From NCBI RefSeq assembly GCF_023715535.1, contig NZ_JAMBOI010000004.1, positions 248,001 through 312,000 of the forward strand: a DNA stretch of 64,000 bases, in the 5' to 3' direction. The DNA is from Sporosarcina luteola (GTDB lineage: Bacteria; Bacillota; Bacilli; Bacillales_A; Planococcaceae). How positions within the stretch are numbered: the stretch's first letter is position 1; every line of letters begins with the position of its first letter. The notes under the pieces were generated by a model that was not told the DNA's origin, made no database searches, and worked only from the letters and a program-made list of their open reading frames with translations. The position numbers and the translations under genes were made by a program. Below are positions 50,635 through 59,393 of the stretch, piece after piece.

Positions 50635-50856
50635 ATGAGTTTGGAAGGATTGTTTACATGGATTTCAGAGGAGATCAAGTGGGCATTGTTCATCGTTCTG
50701 TTTATTGCCCTGATTGTAACAGCTTTTAAAAGAGCGTGGATCGCGATGATCGGTGTTGTTATCGGTCTTGCCTTCATTGGAATTTTCATCGTGAATCCTG
50801 ATGTCTTGATTGGTATTTCCGAGTTTATTGCGGAGAAATTGAGTTTAGGAAAATAA
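50635..50856 (+). CDS. tcpD: TcpD-like small membrane protein
   Basis: 73 residues with two membrane segments (W-A-L-F-I-V-L-F-I-A-L and M-I-G-V-V-I-G-L-A-F-I-G-I). Position between tcpC and tcpE and size fit TcpD of Gram-positive conjugation loci. ATG after GGAGGTGAATTGA. Confidence 0.7.
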   Translation: MSLEGLFTWISEEIKWALFIVLFIALIVTAFKRAWIAMIGVVIGLAFIGIFIVNPDVLIGISEFIAEKLSLGK

Positions 50857-50878
50857 AACTCGCAACAATTATTTATCG

Positions 50879-50906
50879 GCAAGGGGATTATCCTTCTTGC
50901 TTTTAT
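50879..50906 (+). terminator. Intrinsic terminator between tcpD and tcpE
   Basis: GCAAGGGG-ATTATC-CTTCTTGC-type stem (8 bp including G-U pairs) followed by TTTTATAG. Confidence 0.65.
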
Positions 50907-50936
50907 AGATAGTGTACAGCATGGAGGTGAAAGCTC

Positions 50937-51494
50937 ATTAAAAGGATTCCGCTGTATGTGCTGAACAATTTCATTCGTTTTGAACGGCAGCTTTATCAAA
51001 TCTTTGGTTTGGAATTGGGAAGACCGCTGCGGTTGAAGGCAGTCATGTATTTCATTTCGATTGGGCTAATAGAAGCAGCCATTTACTTCACGCCTGGAAT
51101 TGGTCGCTTAATCAATTGGGTACCGGTGGGAATTTTGATTCTTATTCCAATCGCACTAGCTTGGTTACTTGCTGACGTCGGGACGGAAGGGAGGTCACCA
51201 ATCCACTTTTTCCGCTCATTCATTTCCTATCAAATAAGGAAGCTGAAGAACAATACATTTTACAGAGGACGAGAAGTGGAGAGAGAAAGGGATTATCAAT
51301 TCCATAACTACTATACCTATGCCGAATCAAAACGGTCTGAAGAATTGTTAGACCTGCGAAGAGAAGTCGATGAGGAGCATGCAAAAGCTATGAAATATCT
51401 GGCCCGTATTTTAAACGAAGACCCTGAGTTAAATTTACATGAGAAACCAACCACTGGTGCAAATGGTGAAATAGAGGGCGATAAGATTGCATGA
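50937..51494 (+). CDS. tcpE: TcpE-family conjugation membrane protein
   Basis: 185 residues with two membrane segments (V-M-Y-F-I-S-I-G-L-I and G-I-L-I-L-I-P-I-A-L) and the family end H-N-Y-Y-T-Y. I propose an ATT start at 50937: GGAGGTG lies eight bases upstream and the extra residues K-R-I-P-L-Y-V-L-N-N-F match the usual TcpE N-terminus. The first conventional codon is GTG 50958, which has no binding site. Confidence 0.75.
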   Translation: MKRIPLYVLNNFIRFERQLYQIFGLELGRPLRLKAVMYFISIGLIEAAIYFTPGIGRLINWVPVGILILIPIALAWLLADVGTEGRSPIHFFRSFISYQIRKLKNNTFYRGREVERERDYQFHNYYTYAESKRSEELLDLRREVDEEHAKAMKYLARILNEDPELNLHEKPTTGANGEIEGDKIA

Positions 51495-51523
51495 GGGAAA
51501 TACACCAATGATGTAAAACGGGA

Positions 51524-51561
51524 AGAAGCTGTTCTATAAATGCAGCTTCTTTCTTTTTATT
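51524..51561 (+). terminator. Intrinsic terminator between tcpE and the VirB4-like gene
   Basis: AGAAGCTG / CAGCTTCT, 8 bp, 11-base loop, then TTCTTTTTATT. Confidence 0.75.
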
Positions 51562-51584
51562 AAAAATCAAAGGAAGTGGTTAAC

Positions 51585-54173
51585 ATGAAAATCGAGTTTC
51601 CCGTAAAACACATAGAGAATAACTTAGTCTTTTCTCATGTTGGTACCGTTTGGGCTTACTATAAAATAGACGGTTTCAACTATGACTTTTTGGAAGATGA
51701 CGAGAAGATTCTGCCCTTCCAACAACAAATGTCGTTCCTGACGAATGTAGGGCTTGACCTTCATTTTCTAGTCGTGCCTAACCCAACAAATATAAAAGGA
51801 ATTTTGAACTCGACAATCGAGGAAATGAAATTGAAAGAATATCCCCTGAAAGAGAATGGGATTCAATTTATTGAGCAAGTCAAAAAAGCCCTTGAAAATG
51901 AACGGGAATTGAATGAATCAAGTGAATACCATCATTATATCGGTATTCAATTAGATCCTGAGAAAAACAGATACGTTTCCGGTAATGCAGGTATCAATGC
52001 ATTGACCTCCATAAAGATGTTTTTCGAAGGTTTCAGTTCCCCTCTTTATCAGGCTGTAGGTTTGTATCCGGATGATATTCTTCAAACTCAGATCAATGCA
52101 TACCAAAGCCAAGCGGTTTCTATTGAATCTACAGTTGCCAATTCATTTGGCTCACGTATCCAGAAAGTCACAACGGAAGAACTGGTCTTCATTATCGAAA
52201 AGACTTATAGTACACGAAACAATAACACGGATGTTCAGCCCCGCACTTCCTTTGAAATCGGGACTGCTGTTGAGGGGATTGACAAGCAAGGGAACAAACA
52301 TAAAGCAATCCGAAATAATAAAAGAGATTTCTTCGACTTGCAGAATACGAATATCAGGGAAGTCGGACCGAAGACTTTGCAGTTAAGCCGAATCACAGAC
52401 GACAATGAAATTGAAAACCTGTATTGCCAATACTTGACTATAGAATATATGGATGACGTACAACATCATCCCGGCAGTGAATGGCTGTATCGCATTCAAT
52501 TACGCATGCCATTCCCTTTGACAATTTCCATACGTGCAGAAAACCAACCGAATGAAATCATCAAAAAGAAATTGACGAATGCAAAATTAGAATTCAGGGA
52601 CCAACGAAAAGAGGCTGAAAAAGGTGGACAAGTCGTTGATATGAGCGTGGATGTTTCTCAAAGTGGAACCGTACAAATGGAAAACTATTTCAAACAAACT
52701 GGTTTCCCAGGTTTCGCTTGTTCTTTCGTATTCAAAGTATCTGCTGAAACCGAAGAGCAATTGAAGACTCGCGTCGGTTTATTAAGAAATGAATTATCTA
52801 AGTTCGGCTTGAAAATCGTGGCTCCGTACGGTGAACAGCTTCACTTTTTGTTGGAGTCAATTCCCGGTTCGAGAAAATACCATGATGATTATAAGATGGA
52901 AGTTGCCCCAGGGGTACTTGCTGGCATGATGTTCGGTGCCACGACGAATATCGGGGATAATCGCGGGTTTTATATCGGTCATACCTCACAGTTCTCCAAG
53001 CCGGTCTTTATCCAGCCCGATTTAGCTGCCAAGGCGTTCGATGGATTAGGAAACGTTGTGGATTCCATATCGGTACTCGTTGCAGGGATGACCGGAAGAG
53101 GTAAATCTTTCTTCATGAATCTGTTCATTTATCTAGCCACATTGACAGGTTCGAAAGGGTTGATAATTGATCCGAAGGGAGACAGGACTGGATGGGATAA
53201 GGGGCTGCCATTCATTCCGAAAGAATTCATTGAGGTTTGGACACTCGGCTCTGACCCTGATGATGCAGGTTCGCTCGATCCATTTAGGACGAGTACGAGC
53301 ATCGAGGAGGCCAAAGACATTACCATGGACATCCTATCATATCTGTCGAACATCGATCTAAATGATGATGCCTACAATATCTTGAGTGAAGCAGTGGAGG
53401 AAGTAGCTAATATGCCTGACCCGTGTATAGGTCGCGTCTTGAGTTATCTCCATGACTTGTATGAGAATCGCCCGGAAAGCATGTCAAATAGCCGTTATGA
53501 GTCATTGGAAAGGTTAAGGGGTACATTAGAAACTTTGAAACGCAATCAGTTGTCCATGTTGCTATTTGGTGAGGTGGGTCAAAATTTTAAAGTGTTAGGT
53601 CACGATAAACCGATCCAGGTCTTGATGATTCAGAATTTGAGTCTTCCTTCATCCAGCGAAAAGAAGAATGCACGGACAATCCATAAGATCTCCGAAGCCA
53701 TCATGATATCCATCACGGCTTGGACAAAGCAATACATGTTCAAAGGGGACAGGGGGACCCATAAATTTATCCTTCAGGATGAAGCGAGCGCGATTGAGCG
53801 AAGTGCTATAGGCTCTGAACTGATGGATTTCATTGTTCGTATGGGCCGTTTCTATAATACTACGCTTATGAAGGGATCTCAGAATGCTTCCGACCATGGG
53901 AACGATGTTGCAAATATGGGGATGAAATTCAGCTTCGGTTTACGTAAGACAAGTGAAGCAGAAGAGATGCTGGACTATCTTAATCTACCCAAAACAGATG
54001 CGAACATCGAAATATTGAAGTCATTGGATCGTGGTGAAGCATTATTCCAAGACATTTATGGACGGTCAGCCGTAGTGAAAATCAATCCTGTCTTTGTTGA
54101 ATTGTTGGATGCTTTCGATTCCTCAACTTCATCCGAAGCGGAAAGGGAACGTGAAAAAGTGAGAGTTGTATGA
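51585..54173 (+). CDS. tcpF: VirB4-like conjugation ATPase (TcpF/ConE)
   Basis: 862 residues. A long N-terminal domain is followed by the ATPase core with Walker A A-G-M-T-G-R-G-K-S, the conserved G-L-I-I-D-P-K-G-D segment, and Walker B-like F-I-L-Q-D-E-A-S; near the C-terminus G-R-F-Y-N-T-T-L and the Q-N-A-S-D-H motif. VirB4-type ATPases energise T4SS assembly and substrate transfer. ATG 51585 follows GGAAGT; the GTG at 51576 is less likely. Confidence 0.92.
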   Translation: MKIEFPVKHIENNLVFSHVGTVWAYYKIDGFNYDFLEDDEKILPFQQQMSFLTNVGLDLHFLVVPNPTNIKGILNSTIEEMKLKEYPLKENGIQFIEQVKKALENERELNESSEYHHYIGIQLDPEKNRYVSGNAGINALTSIKMFFEGFSSPLYQAVGLYPDDILQTQINAYQSQAVSIESTVANSFGSRIQKVTTEELVFIIEKTYSTRNNNTDVQPRTSFEIGTAVEGIDKQGNKHKAIRNNKRDFFDLQNTNIREVGPKTLQLSRITDDNEIENLYCQYLTIEYMDDVQHHPGSEWLYRIQLRMPFPLTISIRAENQPNEIIKKKLTNAKLEFRDQRKEAEKGGQVVDMSVDVSQSGTVQMENYFKQTGFPGFACSFVFKVSAETEEQLKTRVGLLRNELSKFGLKIVAPYGEQLHFLLESIPGSRKYHDDYKMEVAPGVLAGMMFGATTNIGDNRGFYIGHTSQFSKPVFIQPDLAAKAFDGLGNVVDSISVLVAGMTGRGKSFFMNLFIYLATLTGSKGLIIDPKGDRTGWDKGLPFIPKEFIEVWTLGSDPDDAGSLDPFRTSTSIEEAKDITMDILSYLSNIDLNDDAYNILSEAVEEVANMPDPCIGRVLSYLHDLYENRPESMSNSRYESLERLRGTLETLKRNQLSMLLFGEVGQNFKVLGHDKPIQVLMIQNLSLPSSSEKKNARTIHKISEAIMISITAWTKQYMFKGDRGTHKFILQDEASAIERSAIGSELMDFIVRMGRFYNTTLMKGSQNASDHGNDVANMGMKFSFGLRKTSEAEEMLDYLNLPKTDANIEILKSLDRGEALFQDIYGRSAVVKINPVFVELLDAFDSSTSSEAEREREKVRVV

Positions 54174-54205
54174 TAACATAAAAACCATTGAAAGGGAGTG
54201 ATGAA

Positions 54206-54739
54206 TTGTATAAAAAAAGTATGTGGAGTTTGCTGCTGCTCTTAGCCATGACTTTTCTTATGGCAGCGTGCTCCGCTGAAAACGAAGAAGGTACAAAAGC
54301 GAAGTCTGTTGATAATGCGGAGAAGTATGCGGATGTATTTGAAGTAACGGATGAGATAGCTCATGATTTTATGGTTGTAAAGACTGAACAGAATTACCCT
54401 GAGATACTGGGGTATTTGTCCTCTGATGGGGTTGAAGAATTAAAGGAAAAGAAATCGTACCTGTTGGACAGTCATGAGTATCCTAATCGTTTTGAGGAGT
54501 TAGAAGGAAATTATGAATTGAGAAGATATGATAATTTCTACAGTGAAGAAAAGAAAGAAGTTTATTATAGGTATCGTACGCCAGACGACAAAAATGTTCT
54601 AACTAACGGTTGGATTATAATTAAACCGAATGATGAAAGTGAATGGAAAGTTGAATCCTTTTATGGAGAACGGCCAGAAATTATCAATGATAGTAATGCG
54701 GAAACTGGAACGGTACTTCATGAATTACCAAAGGAATAA
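54206..54739 (+). CDS. Lipoprotein in the conjugation operon
   Basis: 177 residues; signal with lipobox M-A-A-C (Cys at about 22), acidic mature part, C-terminal half with N-G-W-I-I-I-K-P-N-D-E. Family not recognised; small lipoproteins are common in these loci. TTG 54206 is seven bases after GGGAG and starts the signal peptide directly. Confidence 0.72.
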   Translation: MYKKSMWSLLLLLAMTFLMAACSAENEEGTKAKSVDNAEKYADVFEVTDEIAHDFMVVKTEQNYPEILGYLSSDGVEELKEKKSYLLDSHEYPNRFEELEGNYELRRYDNFYSEEKKEVYYRYRTPDDKNVLTNGWIIIKPNDESEWKVESFYGERPEIINDSNAETGTVLHELPKE

Positions 54740-54773
54740 AGATTTAAATATGAAAGGAGGTAACAGGCTACGG

Positions 54774-54809
54774 TAACCCTTGCTATATGCATAGGGTTAT
54801 TTTTTATTG
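54774..54809 (+). terminator. Intrinsic terminator before the ConG-like gene
   Basis: TAACCCT-N12-AGGGTTA followed by TTTTTTATT. It lies between the lipoprotein gene and the next start codon; an earlier possible ATG at 54787 falls inside its loop. Confidence 0.78.
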
Positions 54810-54819
54810 CCTAAACCAT

Positions 54820-57309
54820 ATGCTATCTAAATCTAAAGTTATATTATGTAGCACTATGATGGTTATTCTGTTTTTCACTTTAGGTATAGCTAATACTGGA
54901 GCAACAGACGATGGAGAAGATCCTACCTCCAAAACAAATATCATGGATATTATTACGGATCAGTATGGTGAATTTAAAGATGACCAAAAATCTTATTATC
55001 ATTTAGATGCCGTTTCGGATAAAGATGTGGAGTCCTCAGAGGAAGGGGAAAAGTTTTGGGCTGATACTTATGATAAACTATTCGGCTGGGCTGATGTTAA
55101 AGAAAATGTGGGAAATAAATTAAGTGAAATGGTCAATCTAGTCAATAACATTGTTTTTGACATTAATATATTTTTGACTTACACAATGTTGGTTATGTAT
55201 GACCTAGCATATACAGCAGATTTTACTGAAAAAATCATTGTAGAGCTAGAATCCCTAATGTCAAATATCACAGGTATTTCAGGTGGGGCCTTCAATATCG
55301 GATTCGGACTCTTTGGGAATCTGGTAAAACTGATTGCTGTGTTGACAGGCATATATGCCTTGTACATTTTCATTGTAAAACGTGCGTTTTTTGAATCATT
55401 TACATCTGTCTTTCAAACAATAATTGCGCTTACCATCGCAATTTTTATGTTTGCTAACTACACCGCTCTATTAACAGGAGCAAATAAGATTACAACAGAA
55501 CTAAGTGGTTTTGTTGTTAGTCTTCCCAGTCATTCAGGGGGACAAGAATCGAATGTAGAAGACCCAAGAACGAAAATGAAAGACAGTATTTGGGGTATGT
55601 TTGTTGATAGACCATATTTATATATGCAATATGGAACACATGATGTCGAATCATTAGGTAGAGGAGATAGAGATAGGGGTGTACAACGCGTAAAAAACAT
55701 CCTAAAAGAGCCTGTTGGTGAAGAAAGATTAACTAAAGTCATTGAAGATGAAGCATCTAAAAATGGACATAGTAATCACATGATGAAATATTCAGCTGTG
55801 AACAGCCGTTTAGCATTCTCTTATTTTTACATGGTAATTAACGGTCTTGTGTCGCTTCCTATCTACTTATTATCACTTTGTTTAATACTATTTCAGTTTT
55901 GGTTCATGGTGATTGCTGCTCTTGCACCATTTGCTTTACTGATAGCAGCCATTCCGGGTCAGTTCAATGTAATGAAACGTTATTTCATTGAGCTAGGTAT
56001 ACCTTTGGCCTTGAAGATATTTGTTTCATTCGTTGCGTTGATTGTTTTTGTGATTTCAGACATCATTTATGCCGCGGATTTCAAATCACTCAGCGGAGGT
56101 TCCAATCCGTTTTATAGCTATGTAGGAGCAGCAACTTTCAATCTGTTGTTGTTTGCTACAATCTTCATACTAAGGAAGAGAATCAAGGACATCTTCTCAT
56201 CAGGTTCTAATACTATTCGAGAACTCCGTGAGAGTTCGGGAACGTTTAACGCTCCATTTAAAAAGGGCATGCAGAATGTCGCAACTGTGGGTGGAGCTGT
56301 CGCAGGGGCTGTTACTGGCGGTCCTGCCGGTGCTATGACAGGAGCAGCAATTGGCGGTTCGGTTGGTAGAGTCGTGACTGGTGAAGGTAGCGTTAGTGAT
56401 GTTGCAGGTTCAGCTATGAAGGCTCAGCATCTGGCCCATCTAAGCAAGATGTCAAAGTCAGAAAAAGCTAATAAGCTAACCGGTTTTGATAGAAGTAAGC
56501 TTGAAAACTTCCTGAATGATAAAGACTTTACTCCTGAGATGAAGAAAGAAACGATGGAGGCATTCGAAAAGGCAGGCATTAATCAGCTTTCAGATGATGA
56601 ACTTGCTGAGCAATTTAAGAAGATCAGTAGTCGAGGAGATATGGAAGGAAATTTTGCGGAAACATTCGCAAAGGGTATCTCGGATAACAGAAATAGCAAA
56701 GCGGTCGAGCTGGAGAAAAATGTACTGTTCCCCAATCGAGAACAAAGACTGGAACAAACAAAATCTGTTCTGTCCGATACAGGAATGTCTTCGAAAATGG
56801 TAGACTTAACTATGCAGTCTCTAGAAAAGCATGGTCTGCATGATGTGAGTTCTGACGAATTGCATTCGCAGTACCATAAGTTAAAAGGATTTAGTGATCT
56901 TTCTGGAGGCTTTGCAGAAACATTTGCGAAAGGTATTTCAGATGAAAGAAGTTCGATCCAATTGCAAAAAGAGAAACAGGATGTATACGGTGAAGTGGAA
57001 TATGAACTGCATATGAACAGAACAATGATAACCAATGAACTTTCAAACAGAGGGCTCCCGTCAGAAATGATTGACAGGACGTTGGATAGTTTAAAATCAC
57101 ATGGAATAGATAACCTCAGTCAAACGGAGATGAAGAGACATTTTGATTTAGTTGTAGAAAAAGCAGGGCAAGGAGAATGGAAAAATGGGTTTGCCGATAC
57201 GTTTGCCGCAAATATCCAAAACGAGAGAAAGGCTGTTGAATTGGAGAAAGAACGTAAAGCCCTACTGAAGAGTAATAACCTTAAATCACTTGGTGATTTC
57301 CCAAAATAA
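54820..57309 (+). CDS. tcpH: TcpH/ConG-like polytopic conjugation protein with tandem C-terminal repeats
   Basis: About 829 residues: signal peptide, a large N-terminal part, then about six membrane segments in the middle (I-K-I-F-V-S-F-V-A-L-I-V-F-V among them), a glycine-rich segment G-G-A-V-A-G-A-V-T-G-G-P-A-G and a cytoplasmic-type C-terminus made of three repeats of about 75 residues, each containing a helical pair and the block G-F-A-E-T-F-A-K-G-I-S-D. VirB6/TrbL-like role as channel protein is inferred. Start uncertain: ATG 54820 gives a clean signal peptide but lacks a binding site. Confidence 0.82.
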   Translation: MLSKSKVILCSTMMVILFFTLGIANTGATDDGEDPTSKTNIMDIITDQYGEFKDDQKSYYHLDAVSDKDVESSEEGEKFWADTYDKLFGWADVKENVGNKLSEMVNLVNNIVFDINIFLTYTMLVMYDLAYTADFTEKIIVELESLMSNITGISGGAFNIGFGLFGNLVKLIAVLTGIYALYIFIVKRAFFESFTSVFQTIIALTIAIFMFANYTALLTGANKITTELSGFVVSLPSHSGGQESNVEDPRTKMKDSIWGMFVDRPYLYMQYGTHDVESLGRGDRDRGVQRVKNILKEPVGEERLTKVIEDEASKNGHSNHMMKYSAVNSRLAFSYFYMVINGLVSLPIYLLSLCLILFQFWFMVIAALAPFALLIAAIPGQFNVMKRYFIELGIPLALKIFVSFVALIVFVISDIIYAADFKSLSGGSNPFYSYVGAATFNLLLFATIFILRKRIKDIFSSGSNTIRELRESSGTFNAPFKKGMQNVATVGGAVAGAVTGGPAGAMTGAAIGGSVGRVVTGEGSVSDVAGSAMKAQHLAHLSKMSKSEKANKLTGFDRSKLENFLNDKDFTPEMKKETMEAFEKAGINQLSDDELAEQFKKISSRGDMEGNFAETFAKGISDNRNSKAVELEKNVLFPNREQRLEQTKSVLSDTGMSSKMVDLTMQSLEKHGLHDVSSDELHSQYHKLKGFSDLSGGFAETFAKGISDERSSIQLQKEKQDVYGEVEYELHMNRTMITNELSNRGLPSEMIDRTLDSLKSHGIDNLSQTEMKRHFDLVVEKAGQGEWKNGFADTFAANIQNERKAVELEKERKALLKSNNLKSLGDFPK

Positions 57310-57356
57310 TCCCGACTTTTACGAGCGAGAAATGTCACTGAAGGAGTTGGAAGCAC

Positions 57357-58082
57357 GTGAATGAACGAACAAAACGAATACTCATGATTAGCGTGATAGG
57401 TCTCTCTGTCACGCTTTTATTATTGGGGTTTATTGTAGGAGTAGTTGATAAGTCGAAGGAGAAGAAAGATGAAAAGAATGCAGTTGAAGATTTAGCGTCA
57501 AAAGAAAATTGTGGGATGTGGCAATACACCTCGAAGGAAGGTGAATCGGAAAATCAAATCGTCAGTAATAAAGAAATGAAATCTGAAGAAGTGAATGAAA
57601 ACACAGAAGACAATTTCACAAAAAACTATTTGACAGTACCCGATGAAGTCACTAAAAAACCAACACAAATCGATATGTTTCCTGAAAAGTATTTAGATGA
57701 AACGAAGATGCTGGCCGAAGACTTTTTAACCAAATTCCACACGTTTAATAGGAAGAAACCAACCGAACATTTAAATTCTGTTGAGGGGGTTTTGATACAA
57801 AGCCATATTGATTACCTGAGAGATGCCAAGGCTGAAAAAATTGAAGGGATGAAGGATGTTGAAGGTATCATTTCCCGAAAAGTTCTATCCGTAGAAATAA
57901 AAGAACCTGTCGCGCCTACTTTGATTGCAATTTCATGGGATGGTGTCGTTGTAAGCGAAGTGTTGGATAGCGATGGCAATGTAAGAAAGGACACCGATAT
58001 TTACAGCATGATGTTTGAAAAGGACAGCAACGGAAAATTCCAGATCACAGATTTCTATTTGAACTATGACCAAAAGAGATAG
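57357..58082 (+). CDS. Membrane-anchored protein of the conjugation operon
   Basis: 241 residues: one N-terminal membrane segment (about 7-28), a long acidic linker, then a domain around F-L-T-K-F-H-T-F-N that may be NTF2-like. Family not recognised. GTG start with GGAG ten bases upstream. A hairpin GCGTGATAG / CTGTCACGC followed by TTTTATTATT lies inside its first codons. Confidence 0.65.
   Translation: MNERTKRILMISVIGLSVTLLLLGFIVGVVDKSKEKKDEKNAVEDLASKENCGMWQYTSKEGESENQIVSNKEMKSEEVNENTEDNFTKNYLTVPDEVTKKPTQIDMFPEKYLDETKMLAEDFLTKFHTFNRKKPTEHLNSVEGVLIQSHIDYLRDAKAEKIEGMKDVEGIISRKVLSVEIKEPVAPTLIAISWDGVVVSEVLDSDGNVRKDTDIYSMMFEKDSNGKFQITDFYLNYDQKR
57391..57424 (+). terminator. Terminator-like hairpin inside a conjugation gene
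   Basis: GCGTGATAG-GTCTCT-CTGTCACGC (9 bp, one G-U) followed by TTTTATTATT at the 5' end of the coding region. Confidence 0.5.
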
Positions 58083-58097
58083 GGGGAATCGAGTGAC

Positions 58098-59126
58098 ATG
58101 AAAAAGTTGCTATGGCTGGTTCCTATCTTAGCCAGCCCAGGTTTGCTTCTTCTGTTATCCATTCTCGCCCTTTTCCTCTTCTTAGGCGTGTTTATAGTTT
58201 TTACTGAAGAAGATGATGAAAGATGGAACTTTGCAGGAGGTGCGGTATGTCGACCGGACGGAGAAATCAGTGAGGAAATATTCTTCTCCCAGTTCAACAA
58301 TGCTGGAAAATTTACCGACAAAGGAACGGTTTTTATTGAGGTTGCTGAAAAATACGGTATAGACCCGGTATTGATGGCTGCTATCGCTTTTCATGAGACC
58401 GGTTCAGGAACATCTGCTGCTGTCATGCTGAAGAACAATCCGGGTGGTTTGATGGACCCTGCAACCGGCAGTCGTTTTTTATATTCCTTCTCAACGATTG
58501 AAGAGGGCATAGAAGCCATGGGGAAGACATTGCACAATCGAATTATCCAGGATGGATTGATTACGATTGCCGATTTAGGAAGCTCCTATGCGCCCATTGG
58601 GGCTGATAATGACCCCACTGGTCTTAACAACCACTGGGTGCCAGCAGTTACAAAATTCGTTGCTCAATTTGGTGGTCTGACAATGAACTGCAAGGTTCAT
58701 GTTGTTGGTGACTGGATGATTCCGTTATTGACGGGGTTAAAGATAAACAGCCCTTTCGGTTATCGGATACACCCTGTTTACGGTGATGAACGATTCCATA
58801 CAGGTGTAGACCTTGCCTGTAAGAATGGCGATCCGATACTTGCAGCACAGAGTGGAAATGTCATTTTTGCATCCGGAAATGGATGGTCAAACGGCTATGG
58901 CCTTCATGTAATAATCAATCACGGGGAAATTACCACGCTGTATGCACATTTGGATACAGTTGCAGTTGAGATAAATAAAACTGTTTCCCAAGGTGATGTG
59001 ATCGGTACTTGCGGTTCAACAGGAACATCAACTGGCAATCACCTCCACTTTGAAATCATTCGCGCTGGTGTGAAGGAAGATCCGCTGCCTTATTTGTCGG
59101 AATACAAGCCTGTCGATGATGAATAA
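58098..59126 (+). CDS. Bifunctional wall hydrolase (glucosaminidase plus M23 peptidase) of the transfer system
   Basis: 342 residues: N-terminal membrane segment (about 8-35), a glucosaminidase/lysozyme-like domain with I-A-F-H-E-T-G-S-G and N-N-P-G-G-L, then an M23 endopeptidase with H-T-G-V-D-L (zinc ligands His and Asp) and G-N-H-L-H-F-E. ICEBs1 CwlT and pCW3 TcpG have a muramidase/lysozyme domain with NlpC/P60; here the peptidase is M23. It opens peptidoglycan for the conjugation channel. ATG after AGGGGGAATC. Confidence 0.88.
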   Translation: MKKLLWLVPILASPGLLLLLSILALFLFLGVFIVFTEEDDERWNFAGGAVCRPDGEISEEIFFSQFNNAGKFTDKGTVFIEVAEKYGIDPVLMAAIAFHETGSGTSAAVMLKNNPGGLMDPATGSRFLYSFSTIEEGIEAMGKTLHNRIIQDGLITIADLGSSYAPIGADNDPTGLNNHWVPAVTKFVAQFGGLTMNCKVHVVGDWMIPLLTGLKINSPFGYRIHPVYGDERFHTGVDLACKNGDPILAAQSGNVIFASGNGWSNGYGLHVIINHGEITTLYAHLDTVAVEINKTVSQGDVIGTCGSTGTSTGNHLHFEIIRAGVKEDPLPYLSEYKPVDDE

Positions 59127-59132
59127 CCATTT

Positions 59133-59376
59133 GTCCGACGTTAATATAGTCTTTAATCGTTGATTTCAAAGCATTTCTATCTGTTAACGTCCGACGTTGA
59201 ACAAATTGAACGTCTGACGTAAAAAGACCGCTTGATGCTTGGTGCTATAAGGTTTCTTCTTCCTAACGTCCGACGTTGGGTTATTTGTGTTTCATAAACT
59301 TCGATAACGTCCGACGTTAGATATCCAAAATGTAGTCATAGCAAGGGTTCATGATATGAAATAACGTCCCCGATGT
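59133..59376. repeat. AACGTC-GACGTT iteron array
   Basis: A 13-base palindrome AACGTCCGACGTT occurs exactly at 59186-59198, 59265-59277 and 59306-59318, with variants AACGTCTGACGTA (59209-59221), TTGTCCGACGTTA (59131-59143) and AACGTCCCCGATGT (59363-59376). All six lie in the 258-base gene-free stretch between the wall hydrolase and the RusA-like gene. Confidence 0.85.
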
Positions 59377-59393
59377 AGAAAGGAGTGAAATGG

